Below, piece after piece: positions 43,314-51,393 of a DNA stretch of 64,000 nucleotides. The DNA comes from Rhizobium sp. BK399 (GTDB lineage Bacteria > Pseudomonadota > Alphaproteobacteria > Rhizobiales > Rhizobiaceae). Every line of letters begins with the position of its first letter. The first letter of the stretch is position 1. Made by a program: the position numbers and the translations under genes. The stretch covers positions 1-64,000 of the forward strand of contig NZ_JACIAH010000025.1 of the NCBI RefSeq assembly GCF_014194695.1, read 5' to 3'. The notes under the pieces were generated by a model that was given only the letters and a program-made list of their open reading frames with translations, searched no databases and was not told the DNA's origin.

Positions 43314-44329
43314 GCCAGCAAACCAACACGTTGGGGAGAGGATCCGTCTGGCTGCCCAGGCCATATCGCTGCCTCGCGCTGACCACAGTCGAAGATGACT
43401 GAAAACGCAGTCGCGGTCGGCTCGCGTGGTGAAAACGACTTGCAGATCGCATCCGGGGCTCCCGTTCGATCGCGCAATAACGCCGCCAGGCTTGCCGCAT
43501 CCGTCAAAGCGAACCGGCGCGCTGCCCTTAGCCTTTCGCGGCTCGACGGATAGTGGCGCGCTTCAGCCTCGATATTTTCCCATACCGAGGCATCGGGAAA
43601 GAGAGGATGGTTCGTATGCACGATGGAATCAACAATGCGGTGAGAAAGACCGATCGATGGGCCAACCTCGGCGAGTTGCAATCGACCGGCGGCGTCGCCA
43701 AGAATGAAAGAGCGGCCGGACATGTGGGGCTGAGACATCAAAACGTCGAGTGCGGCTTCGACGCTTGGCCGCGCAAGCATCAGTCGGCGAATAACAAGGC
43801 TTGGCAGGCTGTCCTGCTTCTCATCGAGCATGAGGTCATTGTTGACAAATGCGAACCCGCTGTCGTTCAGCCCGACCCAACCCAGAGTCCCGGCGGTTGC
43901 GATCGTGACCATGCGCTTGCCCGGAGCCTCGTGCACAAGAATGGCAAGATGCCGGTCCGCGCCTTCAGGTCCATCCCAATTCTGCGCAACAAGCGCACCA
44001 GATGGTGTGGAAATGGCCGCAGACGTGCATCCTGTGCGCCTGTCCGAAAAGTACTCGAAACAGGAAAGCAGATAGATATCGATGGCAGAGATTCCCGTCT
44101 CCGCGGCCATTCCTTCAAGTTCCGAGTGAAGATCAGAATCGAGCGCCGAGACCTTTTCCAGGGAGGCTGCGGCTTTCGCGCATGCGCGGTTCCAGTCGGT
44201 GGTCTCAGCCGAGCGCCGCAAACGATCGTAGTCAGCGATAATGAGACTGCGCAAATGAGATACATGCTGTTGGCCGCGCTCGAATGCTGTCCCGCGCAGG
44301 ACGATGACTGGGATTTGCAATTTCGCCAT
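43310..44329 (-). CDS. C45-type acyltransferase/amidohydrolase
   Basis: A 339-residue Ntn-hydrolase of the isopenicillin-N acyltransferase/C45 family. The nucleophile is Cys101 after RRTG, in TGCTSAAISTPSG, and the oxyanion Asn117-Trp-Asp119 lies in VAQNWDG. Self-cleavage before Cys101 should give alpha and beta chains. It likely hydrolyses or transfers an acyl group on an amino acid or lactam. It is divergent from the MNT-HEPN gene, and the second copy of the operator lies between. Confidence 0.83.
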   Translation of the reverse strand: MAKLQIPVIVLRGTAFERGQQHVSHLRSLIIADYDRLRRSAETTDWNRACAKAAASLEKVSALDSDLHSELEGMAAETGISAIDIYLLSCFEYFSDRRTGCTSAAISTPSGALVAQNWDGPEGADRHLAILVHEAPGKRMVTIATAGTLGWVGLNDSGFAFVNNDLMLDEKQDSLPSLVIRRLMLARPSVEAALDVLMSQPHMSGRSFILGDAAGRLQLAEVGPSIGLSHRIVDSIVHTNHPLFPDASVWENIEAEARHYPSSRERLRAARRFALTDAASLAALLRDRTGAPDAICKSFSPREPTATAFSVIFDCGQREAAIWPGQPDGSSPQRVGLLA

Positions 44330-44357
44330 GAATCACCTGAGCCTCCTTAGATCAGTC

Positions 44358-44372
44358 ATCCATAATGTGGAT
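44358..44372. promoter_or_regulatory. 15-bp operator palindrome, copy 2
   Basis: ATCCATAATGTGGAT, exact reverse complement of 35870-35884. It lies 29 bp upstream of the C45 gene start, consistent with repression, and 132 bp before the MNT-HEPN start. Confidence 0.65.
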
Positions 44373-44503
44373 AGCTTGAGTTCTCCAGCTACTGCTCGTG
44401 TGGATTGTGTGAAACTTCCGTACACCGCGACCTAAGCAATGGTGTAAGGTTCCCTGGGAATGCCGCATCCAGCTGTATGGATCGGGCTGATGGAAAGGTA
44501 GAC

Positions 44504-45394
44504 ATGCAAGGTTTGGATCATCTGCCACCGCGCAAGCAGGACGAACTTGCAGAGGTCGCGCGCATCCTGTTTGAGGAATTCGAGGCTGCGCGCAGAACCA
44601 AGTTGAAGGACGACGCAAACAACGCTCGCATCCTGAAGATTATTTTGTTTGGTTCATACGCGCGCGGTGGCTGGGTCGAGGACCGAAAAAGCGGCTATCG
44701 CTCCGACTACGATTTGCTGATTGTCGTCAATTCACACAGAGCGACGGAAGCCTCCGATTACTGGGAGAATGCCTCCGAGCGACTCGTTCGCGAACTGACC
44801 GTTACCAAGCAGCTTGAAACTCCGGTCAATTTCATCGTTCATTCCCTTCATGAGGTGAACGATCAGCTTGCTAGAGGGCGACCATTCTTTATCGATATAG
44901 CCCGCGACGGCATTGCCCTGTATGAGGCCCCCGGTCACCCTCTCGCCTCGCCCCGGCAGCTTTCTACAGCGGAAGCGCGGGACGAGGCACAGGGTTATTT
45001 CGATCAATGGTATCCGAGCGCTCAACGGTTTGCAAAACTTGCTGACGTGGCAATCGTCGATGGTTTTCGGAATGAGGCAGCTTTTCTCCTCCATCAAACC
45101 ATCGAACGCCTGTATCACTGCGTGTTGCAAGTTCTGACGCTCTACAGTCCGAAATCACATCGGCTGTCAGTCCTGCGGTCGCACGCCGAACGGGCCGACA
45201 ACCGCCTGATCGCCGCCTGGCCGCGTGACACGAAGTTTGCGCGGCGTTGTTTTACCAGCATCGATCGAGCTTACGTCGAAGCAAGGTATTCGGCGAACTA
45301 TTCTATTGCGGATGACGAACTCGCCTGGGTGGTGAACCACGTCACCGGTTTGCAGAAGATTGTCGGCGACATCTGCCGCGAGCGTCTCTCCTGA
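44504..45394 (+). CDS. MNT-HEPN fusion (nucleotidyltransferase plus HEPN)
   Basis: A 296-residue protein. N-terminal minimal nucleotidyltransferase: FGSYARGG (Gly50-Ser51) and SDYDLLIVV with Asp68 and Asp70. C-terminal HEPN (about 160-290): VDGFRNEAAFLLHQTIERLY. The RX4-6H RNase motif is not canonical (Arg189 to His197). ATG 44504 follows GGAAAGG; the open frame to 44405 crosses the C45 promoter. Separate MNT and HEPN genes make toxin-antitoxin pairs; the fused form has unknown function and may modify or bind nucleic acid. Confidence 0.8.
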   Translation: MQGLDHLPPRKQDELAEVARILFEEFEAARRTKLKDDANNARILKIILFGSYARGGWVEDRKSGYRSDYDLLIVVNSHRATEASDYWENASERLVRELTVTKQLETPVNFIVHSLHEVNDQLARGRPFFIDIARDGIALYEAPGHPLASPRQLSTAEARDEAQGYFDQWYPSAQRFAKLADVAIVDGFRNEAAFLLHQTIERLYHCVLQVLTLYSPKSHRLSVLRSHAERADNRLIAAWPRDTKFARRCFTSIDRAYVEARYSANYSIADDELAWVVNHVTGLQKIVGDICRERLS

Positions 45395-45756
45395 AAAAGA
45401 TTGCTTGCCTGATTATCGGTATTCGCCACTGCTAGCCTGCAGCCGCGGTAGCCTCTATCCAGCCTGCCTTTCGCGGCGGCGGTACCTTCTTCGAACGCCG
45501 CTAGCAGGTCCTCCTCCTTGAGGGCAGAATCTGGCGTTCTTGTTTCGTCGCCGTAGAATTCCTTGAGACGGCCTCGACATCTATTTGCAAGCACTGCTCC
45601 AAACCTTCTGTCGTCGCGGCTAATTGCTCAAGATTTTCGATAAAGAAGCTGAAACCGCTGAACAGGCTATCCGTTCCTATTTGGTCAAAGCTGCCCTAAC
45701 AAACGTGAATTGGGCGACCATCGAGGGCTGCAACCTGCCGACGCTGATCTGTTTGC
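45395..45756. other. Intergenic region with coding remnants
   Basis: No intact gene. Weak coding fragments appear on the plus strand (KEAETAEQAIRSYLVKAALT, about 45640-45760) and minus strand (GDETRTPDSALKEEDLLAAF, about 45480-45570). Families were not recognised. Confidence 0.35.
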
Positions 45757-46302
45757 CTACCTGAAGGACAGCTCTAAAACCTCATCGGCAAAGGCGTTGG
45801 TGTCCATCGGCCTTTGATAGAAGGGGATAGAGAAATACTCGTGGGGGATAACGCAGTGGTCGTAGCCCGTCACGAAAGCGAATGGTATGCCGCGTTCGAC
45901 TAAAAGTCGGGGCACCTCGAAAGACTTTCCCTTACCGAGATTGATATCGATCACAGCCAACGTCGGCGAGCACGCGCCCAACTGCAGGGTGGCGTCCTCC
46001 GTTGTGGCACAAGGTCCAATGACAATCGCCCCTCGATCCTCGAAGGCGGCGGCCAATTCCCGCGCGATCAGGAATTCGTCCTCGACTACGAGAACGCGCG
46101 GCACTGTCTGGCCAACCTCGTCTTCACCGCCAGCTTCCACAGTGTTGGCCAATATTCCCCACAGGTCGTCCACAGACCCCGTCGCCTCAATGATTGATCG
46201 CGATAACCATTGCGCGACGGCCGCGAGGGCCGTCGATGTCGATACTATGAACTGCACACCATCCACGAACCGCATCAACGATGGCGTCGAGATCGCGATC
46301 AT
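45757..46302 (-). CDS. Receiver-domain response regulator
   Basis: The receiver VLVVEDEFLIARELAAAFED to FYQRPMDTNAFADEVL is complete, with acceptor Asp in LAVIDINLGKGKSF. The N-terminal extension (about 65 residues) is of unclear origin. No Shine-Dalgarno precedes ATG 46302, so the true start may be an internal GTG nearer the receiver. There is no output domain. Related remnants are at 50886 and a relative at 13946. Confidence 0.68.
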   Translation of the reverse strand: MIAISTPSLMRFVDGVQFIVSTSTALAAVAQWLSRSIIEATGSVDDLWGILANTVEAGGEDEVGQTVPRVLVVEDEFLIARELAAAFEDRGAIVIGPCATTEDATLQLGACSPTLAVIDINLGKGKSFEVPRLLVERGIPFAFVTGYDHCVIPHEYFSIPFYQRPMDTNAFADEVLELSFR

Positions 46303-46610
46303 CGAGGCAAGTTAGTGATAAGAACAATTGTGTGCCCTCCGTTCAACGGCAAGAGCACGAAACATCTCTCAAGCGGTCCCGCCGAAAGCAGTGTGGGCCG
46401 ACCTCCGGATTCTACTCGCGTTGCAGCCCACGGCAAGTGGGCGAGAATGCCGTCAAGTCGACAGCGAGGAAGCACACGCGACATGGGCTCGAGTGCCATC
46501 CGAATGAGGTCCAGACGGCTTCGGGCAGGAGAGTACGTGTGCTTCCCGGCCTCAAACTTCCCGTGGGTTCAGAAGTTCCAGCGTTTCCTGATTGTATACC
46601 GGCGGACGCG

Positions 46611-46793
46611 TCAGTGCACGGAGACGGAAGACGATGCGTTGACGCGAGTATCAGCCAACCCGACGTAGGTCTCGATCAACGTCGTCGCCATATCCTCAAC
46701 CGATCGGCAGCCGTGGTCGTAAAGATCGATAGCTGCATCGCAGAGAAACGACGATGCCTGATCGTCCCATTCGACCTTATAATATCGATACTA
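46611..46793 (-). pseudogene. Small unidentified coding remnant
   Basis: One minus-strand frame reads KVEWDDQASSFLCDAAIDLY and DMATTLIETYVGLADTRVNA, then stops. It has no start codon of the expected kind upstream. It looks like the end of a lost gene. The rest of 46303-46908 holds no gene I can support. Confidence 0.35.
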
Positions 46794-46908
46794 TTCCCGG
46801 ACAGCCTGTGACATGATCCGGTGGTCGGTCCTGGCCTTTGTCATGAGCTCCCCCGGAAAGCCAGCCTGCTCCGATAGAAAAGAGTGATCCGAGAACTGCT
46901 GAAAAGGA

Positions 46909-47091
46909 TCAGCGACGCCCGATTTCGGCTTCAACTTTCTTCCGGGAATTGCCAGCACTTTTGACCGCTTTCTTGACGGTATCCTTGGAAACACCTTCCT
47001 TCTTCGCTTCGTATGTCACCTCATGATCCTGGCCGCCAGCGACGCGCGTACGATCCTGCGCGCGGCCTCTTGGTGTCTGTGTCTTTGCCAT
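46909..47091 (-). CDS. DUF3606 small protein
   Basis: A 60-residue protein: an N-terminal basic, Gln/Arg-rich tail and the DUF3606 body VTYEAKKEGVSKDTVKKAVK, then SAGNSRKKVEAEIGRR. This fold is common in rhizobial stress islands; the function is unknown. GAG precedes the ATG. It lies 12 bp after the 47104 gene, so they form an operon. Confidence 0.78.
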   Translation of the reverse strand: MAKTQTPRGRAQDRTRVAGGQDHEVTYEAKKEGVSKDTVKKAVKSAGNSRKKVEAEIGRR

Positions 47092-47103
47092 ACAGTTTCT
47101 CCT

Positions 47104-47409
47104 TTATCGGATTTCCAGGGAAGAAACTTGGGACGATTCCAGTTGTTCCTTGGAAAGGGTGAAGCACTTCGTGCTGCGCTTGAAGCGACGGCCGAACCCG
47201 CTATGCAGGGCCAAACGAACGGAATCAGGATGACCATGCAGCACCTCTGGACTCTGCAGCGCGACGGGCGGGAACCACGCGGTGGTCTTGATGCCGTCGA
47301 TGTATTGATCGAAGTCCTGCGTACCGAGGAACTGCCTGGGGTCACGCCGCCGGACTGGATCGTCGCCACCCTCCAGATGGATGAAGACGACGACGGCGTG
47401 GCCGTTCAT
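47104..47409 (-). CDS. Hypothetical 101-aa protein
   Basis: A 101-residue protein with good codon use on this strand: AVVVFIHLEGGDDPVRRRDP, then FDQYIDGIKTTAWFPPVALQ. GAGG lies 6 bp before the ATG. It is first in a two-gene operon with DUF3606. Overlapping plus-strand frames are judged to be shadows. Family not recognised. Confidence 0.6.
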   Translation of the reverse strand: MNGHAVVVFIHLEGGDDPVRRRDPRQFLGTQDFDQYIDGIKTTAWFPPVALQSPEVLHGHPDSVRLALHSGFGRRFKRSTKCFTLSKEQLESSQVSSLEIR

Positions 47410-47486
47410 ACCTCGCCTCATGGCTGGAGGCTCCGTGTGAAGCGGATGGCGTAGCCCCTGCTCAATCGTCGAGACAGGGTCTCATG

Positions 47487-47591
47487 CGGAATCAATCTCT
47501 GAACGCGATTCCGTAAGTTATTGAAAAATGATTCGTTTCGTGTCGGACCGAATCACCCTGAGACGTCTTTGATTCGCGACGAAGTGATTCG
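47487..47591. repeat. TGATTCG repeat cluster upstream of Ku-like remnant
   Basis: Four copies of TGATTCG or its complement at 47529-47535, 47549-47555, 47570-47576 and 47585-47591, plus near copies at 47487 (CGGAATCA) and 47506 (CGATTCCG). Several are spaced about 20 bp. Possible protein-binding array. Confidence 0.4.
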
Positions 47592-47602
47592 GAGTAGGCG
47601 TC

Positions 47603-47890
47603 ATGGCAACAGGGCATCGCGCGCAGTGGAAGGGCTTCATAAAGTTCGGTGAGGTCGCCACGGCGCTCGGAACGCGCGGCGGCGGACGGAGCCTGAATTC
47701 TTACAACGCGGCCAGCAACGGCAATTTCGACGACGACCAGCCGCTGATCGACACCCGCCATTACGGCTCGCATGCTTTTTCGGCGGGGACGCCGCCTCGG
47801 CTTTTGCGTAGGCAACTCTTACCGTCGCTTGGCACGTTCAGGAGACTGCTGCGTCGGCCTAACGAGATACTCTGCGGCGGCTTCTCATAG
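47603..47890 (+). pseudogene. Possible Ku-protein N-terminal remnant
   Basis: The start ATGHRAQWKGFIKFGEVA resembles bacterial Ku (RANWKGFLKVGE). Past about 19 residues the similarity stops, and the sequence changes to SYNAASNGNFDDDQPLIDTR. A GGAG lies before the ATG. It is probably a rearranged remnant. The rest of the gap to 48131 shows no gene. Confidence 0.4.
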
Positions 47891-48131
47891 CTTCTCGCCG
47901 CCGCCGTTCGGGCTTCAGAGATCCTCTGCCTGCGTTTTCCCACCTCATTCCGAAAAGTTGCTTCCGCTTGGCGATGATCCCCCGAGACCGAGTTCACATG
48001 CGACCAAGAACACGTTGTGGCCGTTGCCGTACCGACCGGCGTGTGCTGCTCAATAGTCTCCATCGTCTGAACATATAATTCAGCACCGAATGTACGATCA
48101 AAGACCATCCTGAACCTCGGTGATCAAATAC

Positions 48132-48156
48132 GGAACCATCCGGAATCGTCTTCGTT
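48132..48156 (+). promoter_or_regulatory. EcfG/RpoE2-type promoter for DUF2382 operon
   Basis: GGAAC (48132-48136), a 16-bp spacer, then CGTT (48153-48156). This is the -35/-10 pattern of the alphaproteobacterial general-stress sigma factor EcfG. The DUF2382 gene starts 22 bp later. Confidence 0.7.
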
Positions 48157-48177
48157 TGGCTCCCGGAAGGTGAACAG

Positions 48178-48564
48178 ATGCACGGAAACAAACGCAACCT
48201 GCAGGTCATCGAGGAGAAGCTCTCGGTCGACAAGGAGCTCATCATTGACGGTAGCGTCGAGGTTCGGACGAGGACATGCAAGGTTCACGAGGACCTGCTA
48301 CTCGATCTTCGCCGAGACGACGTAGAGGTCGAGCGCGTCCGGATCGATCGTTTCGTGGACGACCTTCCCGAAGTCCGGACGGAAGGCGACACCACCATAG
48401 TCCCGGTCTTCGAGGAACGCATCGTCAAGCGGCTGTTCCTCGTCGAGGAAATTCACCTCCGTCGCACGACCGCCTTCCAATCCCAACGCGTAGAGGCTGA
48501 CCTGCGGAAGCAGCAAGCGACGGTCGAGCGCACATCGAAAGACAAGCACACCAAGGAGAAATAA
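48178..48564 (+). CDS. DUF2382-domain stress protein, short
   Basis: A 128-residue charged protein with DUF2382 hallmarks: IEEKLSVDKELIIDGSVEVR, VHEDLLLDLRRDDVEVERV, VRTEGDTTIVPVFEERIVKR. ATG follows GGAAGG. The EcfG promoter at 48132 makes it a likely general-stress gene. Its stop is 1 bp before the next GTG, so it is coupled. Confidence 0.83.
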   Translation: MHGNKRNLQVIEEKLSVDKELIIDGSVEVRTRTCKVHEDLLLDLRRDDVEVERVRIDRFVDDLPEVRTEGDTTIVPVFEERIVKRLFLVEEIHLRRTTAFQSQRVEADLRKQQATVERTSKDKHTKEK

Positions 48565-48565
48565 C

Positions 48566-49573
48566 GTGGCTAACCTGTACAACGAGAACGCCCCTGCATC
48601 CGTACCGGGCTCGTCCTACAGCACACTGTCGGCATTCTTCGACACACGGTCGGAAGCGGAGGACGCTATTTCGCGCCTGAAAGACGCTGGAATTGGTGAC
48701 GATTCCATTCGTTTCCTTTCCGGATACGAAAGCGATAACGACCGCGCAAACGTGGCAAGCGACGACCGATCCGGCTTCTGGGCAAAACTTGAGGACTGGT
48801 TCTTTCCAGATGAAGATCGCGCTACTTATGCCGAAGGCCTTCGCCGCGGCGGATTTCTGGTTTCGGTTCAGGTAGACGATGCAAACTACGAAACGGCCCA
48901 CGATATTCTTGATGACGAGGGTTCGATCGACATCGACGAGAGAGCTGACCAATGGCGTAGCGAAGGCTGGCAGGCTCGATCAAGCGAAGCCTATGGCACT
49001 TCCACCTACGACCGGAACGCAGCCAATGAACGCGGGACTAGTGCGGGCTCCGGCCTTTCTGAACAGCGAAAGTTCAATGACGATCTCGACCGCGTCGTGC
49101 CACAAGCGAACGCATCCCGCGAGGATGCCTTTGATGCCGGTGACCGCGACCAGAGCATTCCAGTCGTTGAGGAAAATCTTCGCGTCGGCAAGCGTGACGT
49201 GAACCACGGTTCCGTTCGTGTTCGAGCCTATACGGTCGAGGAGCCTGTGCAGGAAGACGTCCGCCTCCATGAGGAAAACGTCGAGATCGAGCGCCGAATC
49301 GTTGATCGTCCGGTGAGTGACGCTGACGACGCCTTCCGGGACCGGACAATTTCCGCCGAGGAACATCACGAAGAAGCTGTCGTGCAGAAGGAAGCTCGCG
49401 TGGTCGAGGAGATCGGCATTCGCAAGACCGCGTCCGAGCAGACAAAGACGATCGATGACACCGTACGCAAGACGGAAGTCGAGATCGATGACGGACGCAG
49501 CCGTCAATCACAGTCCCAGAATAGTGTTGGACAGTCTCAGACCGGACAGAACAACTCGTTCCGTCAGGACTGA
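48566..49573 (+). CDS. Heat-induced YflT-like/DUF2382 stress protein
   Basis: A 335-residue protein. N-terminal general-stress (YflT-like) domain, about 18-115: AFFDTRSEAEDAISRLKDAG to ANYETAHDILDDEGSIDID. C-terminal DUF2382 (about 190-300): EENLRVGKRDVNHGSVRVRA, VQEDVRLHEENVEIERRIVD. The tail is Ser/Gln-rich. GTG start follows AAGGAG. A strong terminator follows at 49591. Function unknown; general stress. Confidence 0.82.
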   Translation: MANLYNENAPASVPGSSYSTLSAFFDTRSEAEDAISRLKDAGIGDDSIRFLSGYESDNDRANVASDDRSGFWAKLEDWFFPDEDRATYAEGLRRGGFLVSVQVDDANYETAHDILDDEGSIDIDERADQWRSEGWQARSSEAYGTSTYDRNAANERGTSAGSGLSEQRKFNDDLDRVVPQANASREDAFDAGDRDQSIPVVEENLRVGKRDVNHGSVRVRAYTVEEPVQEDVRLHEENVEIERRIVDRPVSDADDAFRDRTISAEEHHEEAVVQKEARVVEEIGIRKTASEQTKTIDDTVRKTEVEIDDGRSRQSQSQNSVGQSQTGQNNSFRQD

Positions 49574-49590
49574 CACGACGAAGCGTGCAC

Positions 49591-49624
49591 GAGAGCCCGG
49601 CCCAAGCGCCGGGCTTCTCTTTTC
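49591..49624 (+). terminator. Rho-independent terminator after DUF2382 operon
   Basis: AGCCCGGC, a 6-nt loop, GCCGGGCT, followed by TCTCTTTT: perfect 8-bp stem 20 bp after the stop. Confidence 0.82.
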
Positions 49625-49879
49625 ACGTCTAAGGGACACTTCAGACATCGCTATTGTCTCCGCCATCGGAAGGCTACGACCGAAAATTACCTGACCATCA
49701 CTCGCAATCGCTTGGGGCGCTTGCCGCCCAGAGCACAAGTATCAGCCGATGCCACAAAATGAATCTGAACAAAGCCCCGATTCGTTATGGCAAAAATAAT
49801 AATTACACTATTGATTTCTAGCGAATGATCTTATCTGCGGGGGACCGTACATAAAAATCTGGAATTTCGAGCCGCAGCA

Positions 49880-50182
49880 ATGAATGATCTTGGGCGAACT
49901 TCAACTCAAACCGCGAGAGAGATAACACATCTACTCAAACTGATAGCGCATCCCACACGAGTCTTGATCTTGGTGTGTCTGTTGGATGGAGCGAGGACCG
50001 TTGGTGATATCCAGGAAACTCTTGGCATCCCGCAGGCGATGGTCTCCCAGCATTTGGCTCAGCTTCGAACTGCGAATGTCCTGTCTCGTCGAAAGGTTGG
50101 GCGCTTGGCATACTATGAGGTAGTCGATCCGAGGATAGAGCCCCTCCTACGACTCCTGCAGGGTCACCCGGGCGTCTATTGA
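49880..50182 (+). CDS. ArsR-family HTH regulator
   Basis: A 100-residue winged-helix protein: LLKLIAHPTRVLILVCLLDG, then VGDIQETLGIPQAMVSQHLA and VGRLAYYEVVDPRI. It lacks the paired cysteines of metal or persulfide sensors (only one Cys in LVCLL), so the signal is unclear. No adjacent target is evident. It is preceded by a 300-bp gap with nothing else recognised. Confidence 0.8.
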   Translation: MNDLGRTSTQTAREITHLLKLIAHPTRVLILVCLLDGARTVGDIQETLGIPQAMVSQHLAQLRTANVLSRRKVGRLAYYEVVDPRIEPLLRLLQGHPGVY

Positions 50183-50313
50183 GTTTTGGATTTCGCGGCC
50201 CTTCGTGCTCGGGACACGGCAGACTGCCAAGGCCTGTCAAATCGCAGAGAAAAGTTGGGTCGCAGTTGTTGGCGTTGGTGAAAGCCTGCGCCCAATAACA
50301 TCAGGTGGAAAAT

Positions 50314-50592
50314 TCAGTGAAGGGTACTATTGGTGGCGGAGCTATCGACCTTTGCGTTGGCGAAGATGAGCTTAATTGCCTGCTTCATCACATCCGCAGC
50401 TAGATTTCCATCACCCTCTAGGAGCAACGGCAACGCACCGCGAACCGCGTGGAGCATTTCGTCCAACGCCCTGACCAGGTGTTCGCTTCCTTGATCTGCC
50501 GCATCTTGGCGCATCCTGTGAAGGAGACAAATCAGACGGCCAAACGCCTCTTGTCTCTCGATGACCGTCATTTCGTCAAAAGACTTACTCAA
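50314..50592 (-). CDS. Hypothetical 92-aa helical protein
   Basis: A 92-residue, helical protein (FGRLICLLHRMRQDAADQGS, ADVMKQAIKLIFANAKVDSS). The start is a TTG preceded by GGGG; ATG at 50571 is an alternative. A GGAC-N4-GTCC palindrome lies 155 bp upstream. Family not recognised. Confidence 0.5.
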   Translation of the reverse strand: MSKSFDEMTVIERQEAFGRLICLLHRMRQDAADQGSEHLVRALDEMLHAVRGALPLLLEGDGNLAADVMKQAIKLIFANAKVDSSATNSTLH

Positions 50593-50746
50593 CGCACGCC
50601 CCGATTATCAGGCCTTTTGCCAGTCTCACGTTCCGGCAGCCAGCATTGGAGCACCGACAGATCAGCACGTCGTCGCCGCCGCCAGCGCCCGTATCCGAAC
50701 GCTCGGATTAAGGGCAATTGTAGGTCGATGAACCATACCTGCCAAC

Positions 50747-50758
50747 GGACCAAGGTCC
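50747..50758. promoter_or_regulatory. GGAC-N4-GTCC palindrome
   Basis: GGACCAAGGTCC, same family as sites at 14592, 15406, 51758 and 58090; upstream of the leftward 92-aa gene. Confidence 0.45.
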
Positions 50759-50885
50759 TAAGCGTCACAATCGTTGCAATCGAAGCCGGAATTTTTGCAA
50801 ACGCCAATCATCCCACAAAGTCCAGGTCACTATGTCCACAACGCTGGTCGTGTCGCCGCGAAGGTCAAGGCGATCGGCCGATCGG

Positions 50886-50975
50886 CCGGTCATTCCAACC
50901 GAATACGCTGACGTCCCCTTTCATCAAAAGCCTCTGGACGTTGCGAGCTTCGTCGACGGTCTTTTGTTCGACACC
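50886..50975 (+). pseudogene. C-terminal remnant of receiver protein
   Basis: VIPTEYADVPFHQKPLDVAS plus FVDGLLF aligns with the receiver end VIPHEYFSIPFYQRPMDTNA of 45757-46302. The upstream receiver body is missing. Confidence 0.55.
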
Positions 50976-51023
50976 CCAAAAAGGCCTAGCCTTGGCATCG
51001 AACCGGCGAGCTTGGACGGAAAC

Positions 51024-51372
51024 CTATGCTCTCGCCTTTCGCCCCACCCTGGTGATCAAGCTCTCCAGTTCCGGCTCTTTCACCAGGACCGCCGCCTCTC
51101 TCGGGTGCCGCCACGCCCGTTCCCGCTCGCCTCGTTCGGGAAACCGCGGGCGCTCGCGTCTAACCTCGAGCAGATAGACGCCGACGACTGGGTAACGCTC
51201 TCGCTACCCTTGAGAAACTTCGCATAAGCGTAATGCCCGAAAACCTTCTCGTTGATCTTCCCTTGATGCCAGCCTCTTCCCAGGCCTCGCGTTCGGCGGC
51301 CTGGTACGGCTTCAGACCTGCATCGGCCAACCTTTCGGAATAGTCCAGCGCTTCGAATGATGGTGAGCGCCC
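51024..51372 (-). pseudogene. Frameshifted Nudix hydrolase
   Basis: Pieces in different frames: SKRWTIPKGWPM, LKPYQAAEREAWEEAGIKG (the Nudix helix), KINEKVFGHYAYAKFLKGSE, and AAVLVKEPELESLITRVGRK to a TAG at 51024. At least three shifts. The order matches the intact Nudix at 37589-38119. Confidence 0.7.
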
Positions 51373-51393
51373 CCCAAGTTCGACGGTTGGTTG

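Noticed and set aside
46281..46811. 176-codon plus frame
   Set aside because: Arg/Ser-rich random-looking sequence without start signal; a minus-strand remnant fits the same DNA better.
47023..47454. 143-codon plus frame over DUF3606 and the 101-aa gene
   Set aside because: The minus-strand genes have ribosome sites and DUF3606 similarity; this frame does not.
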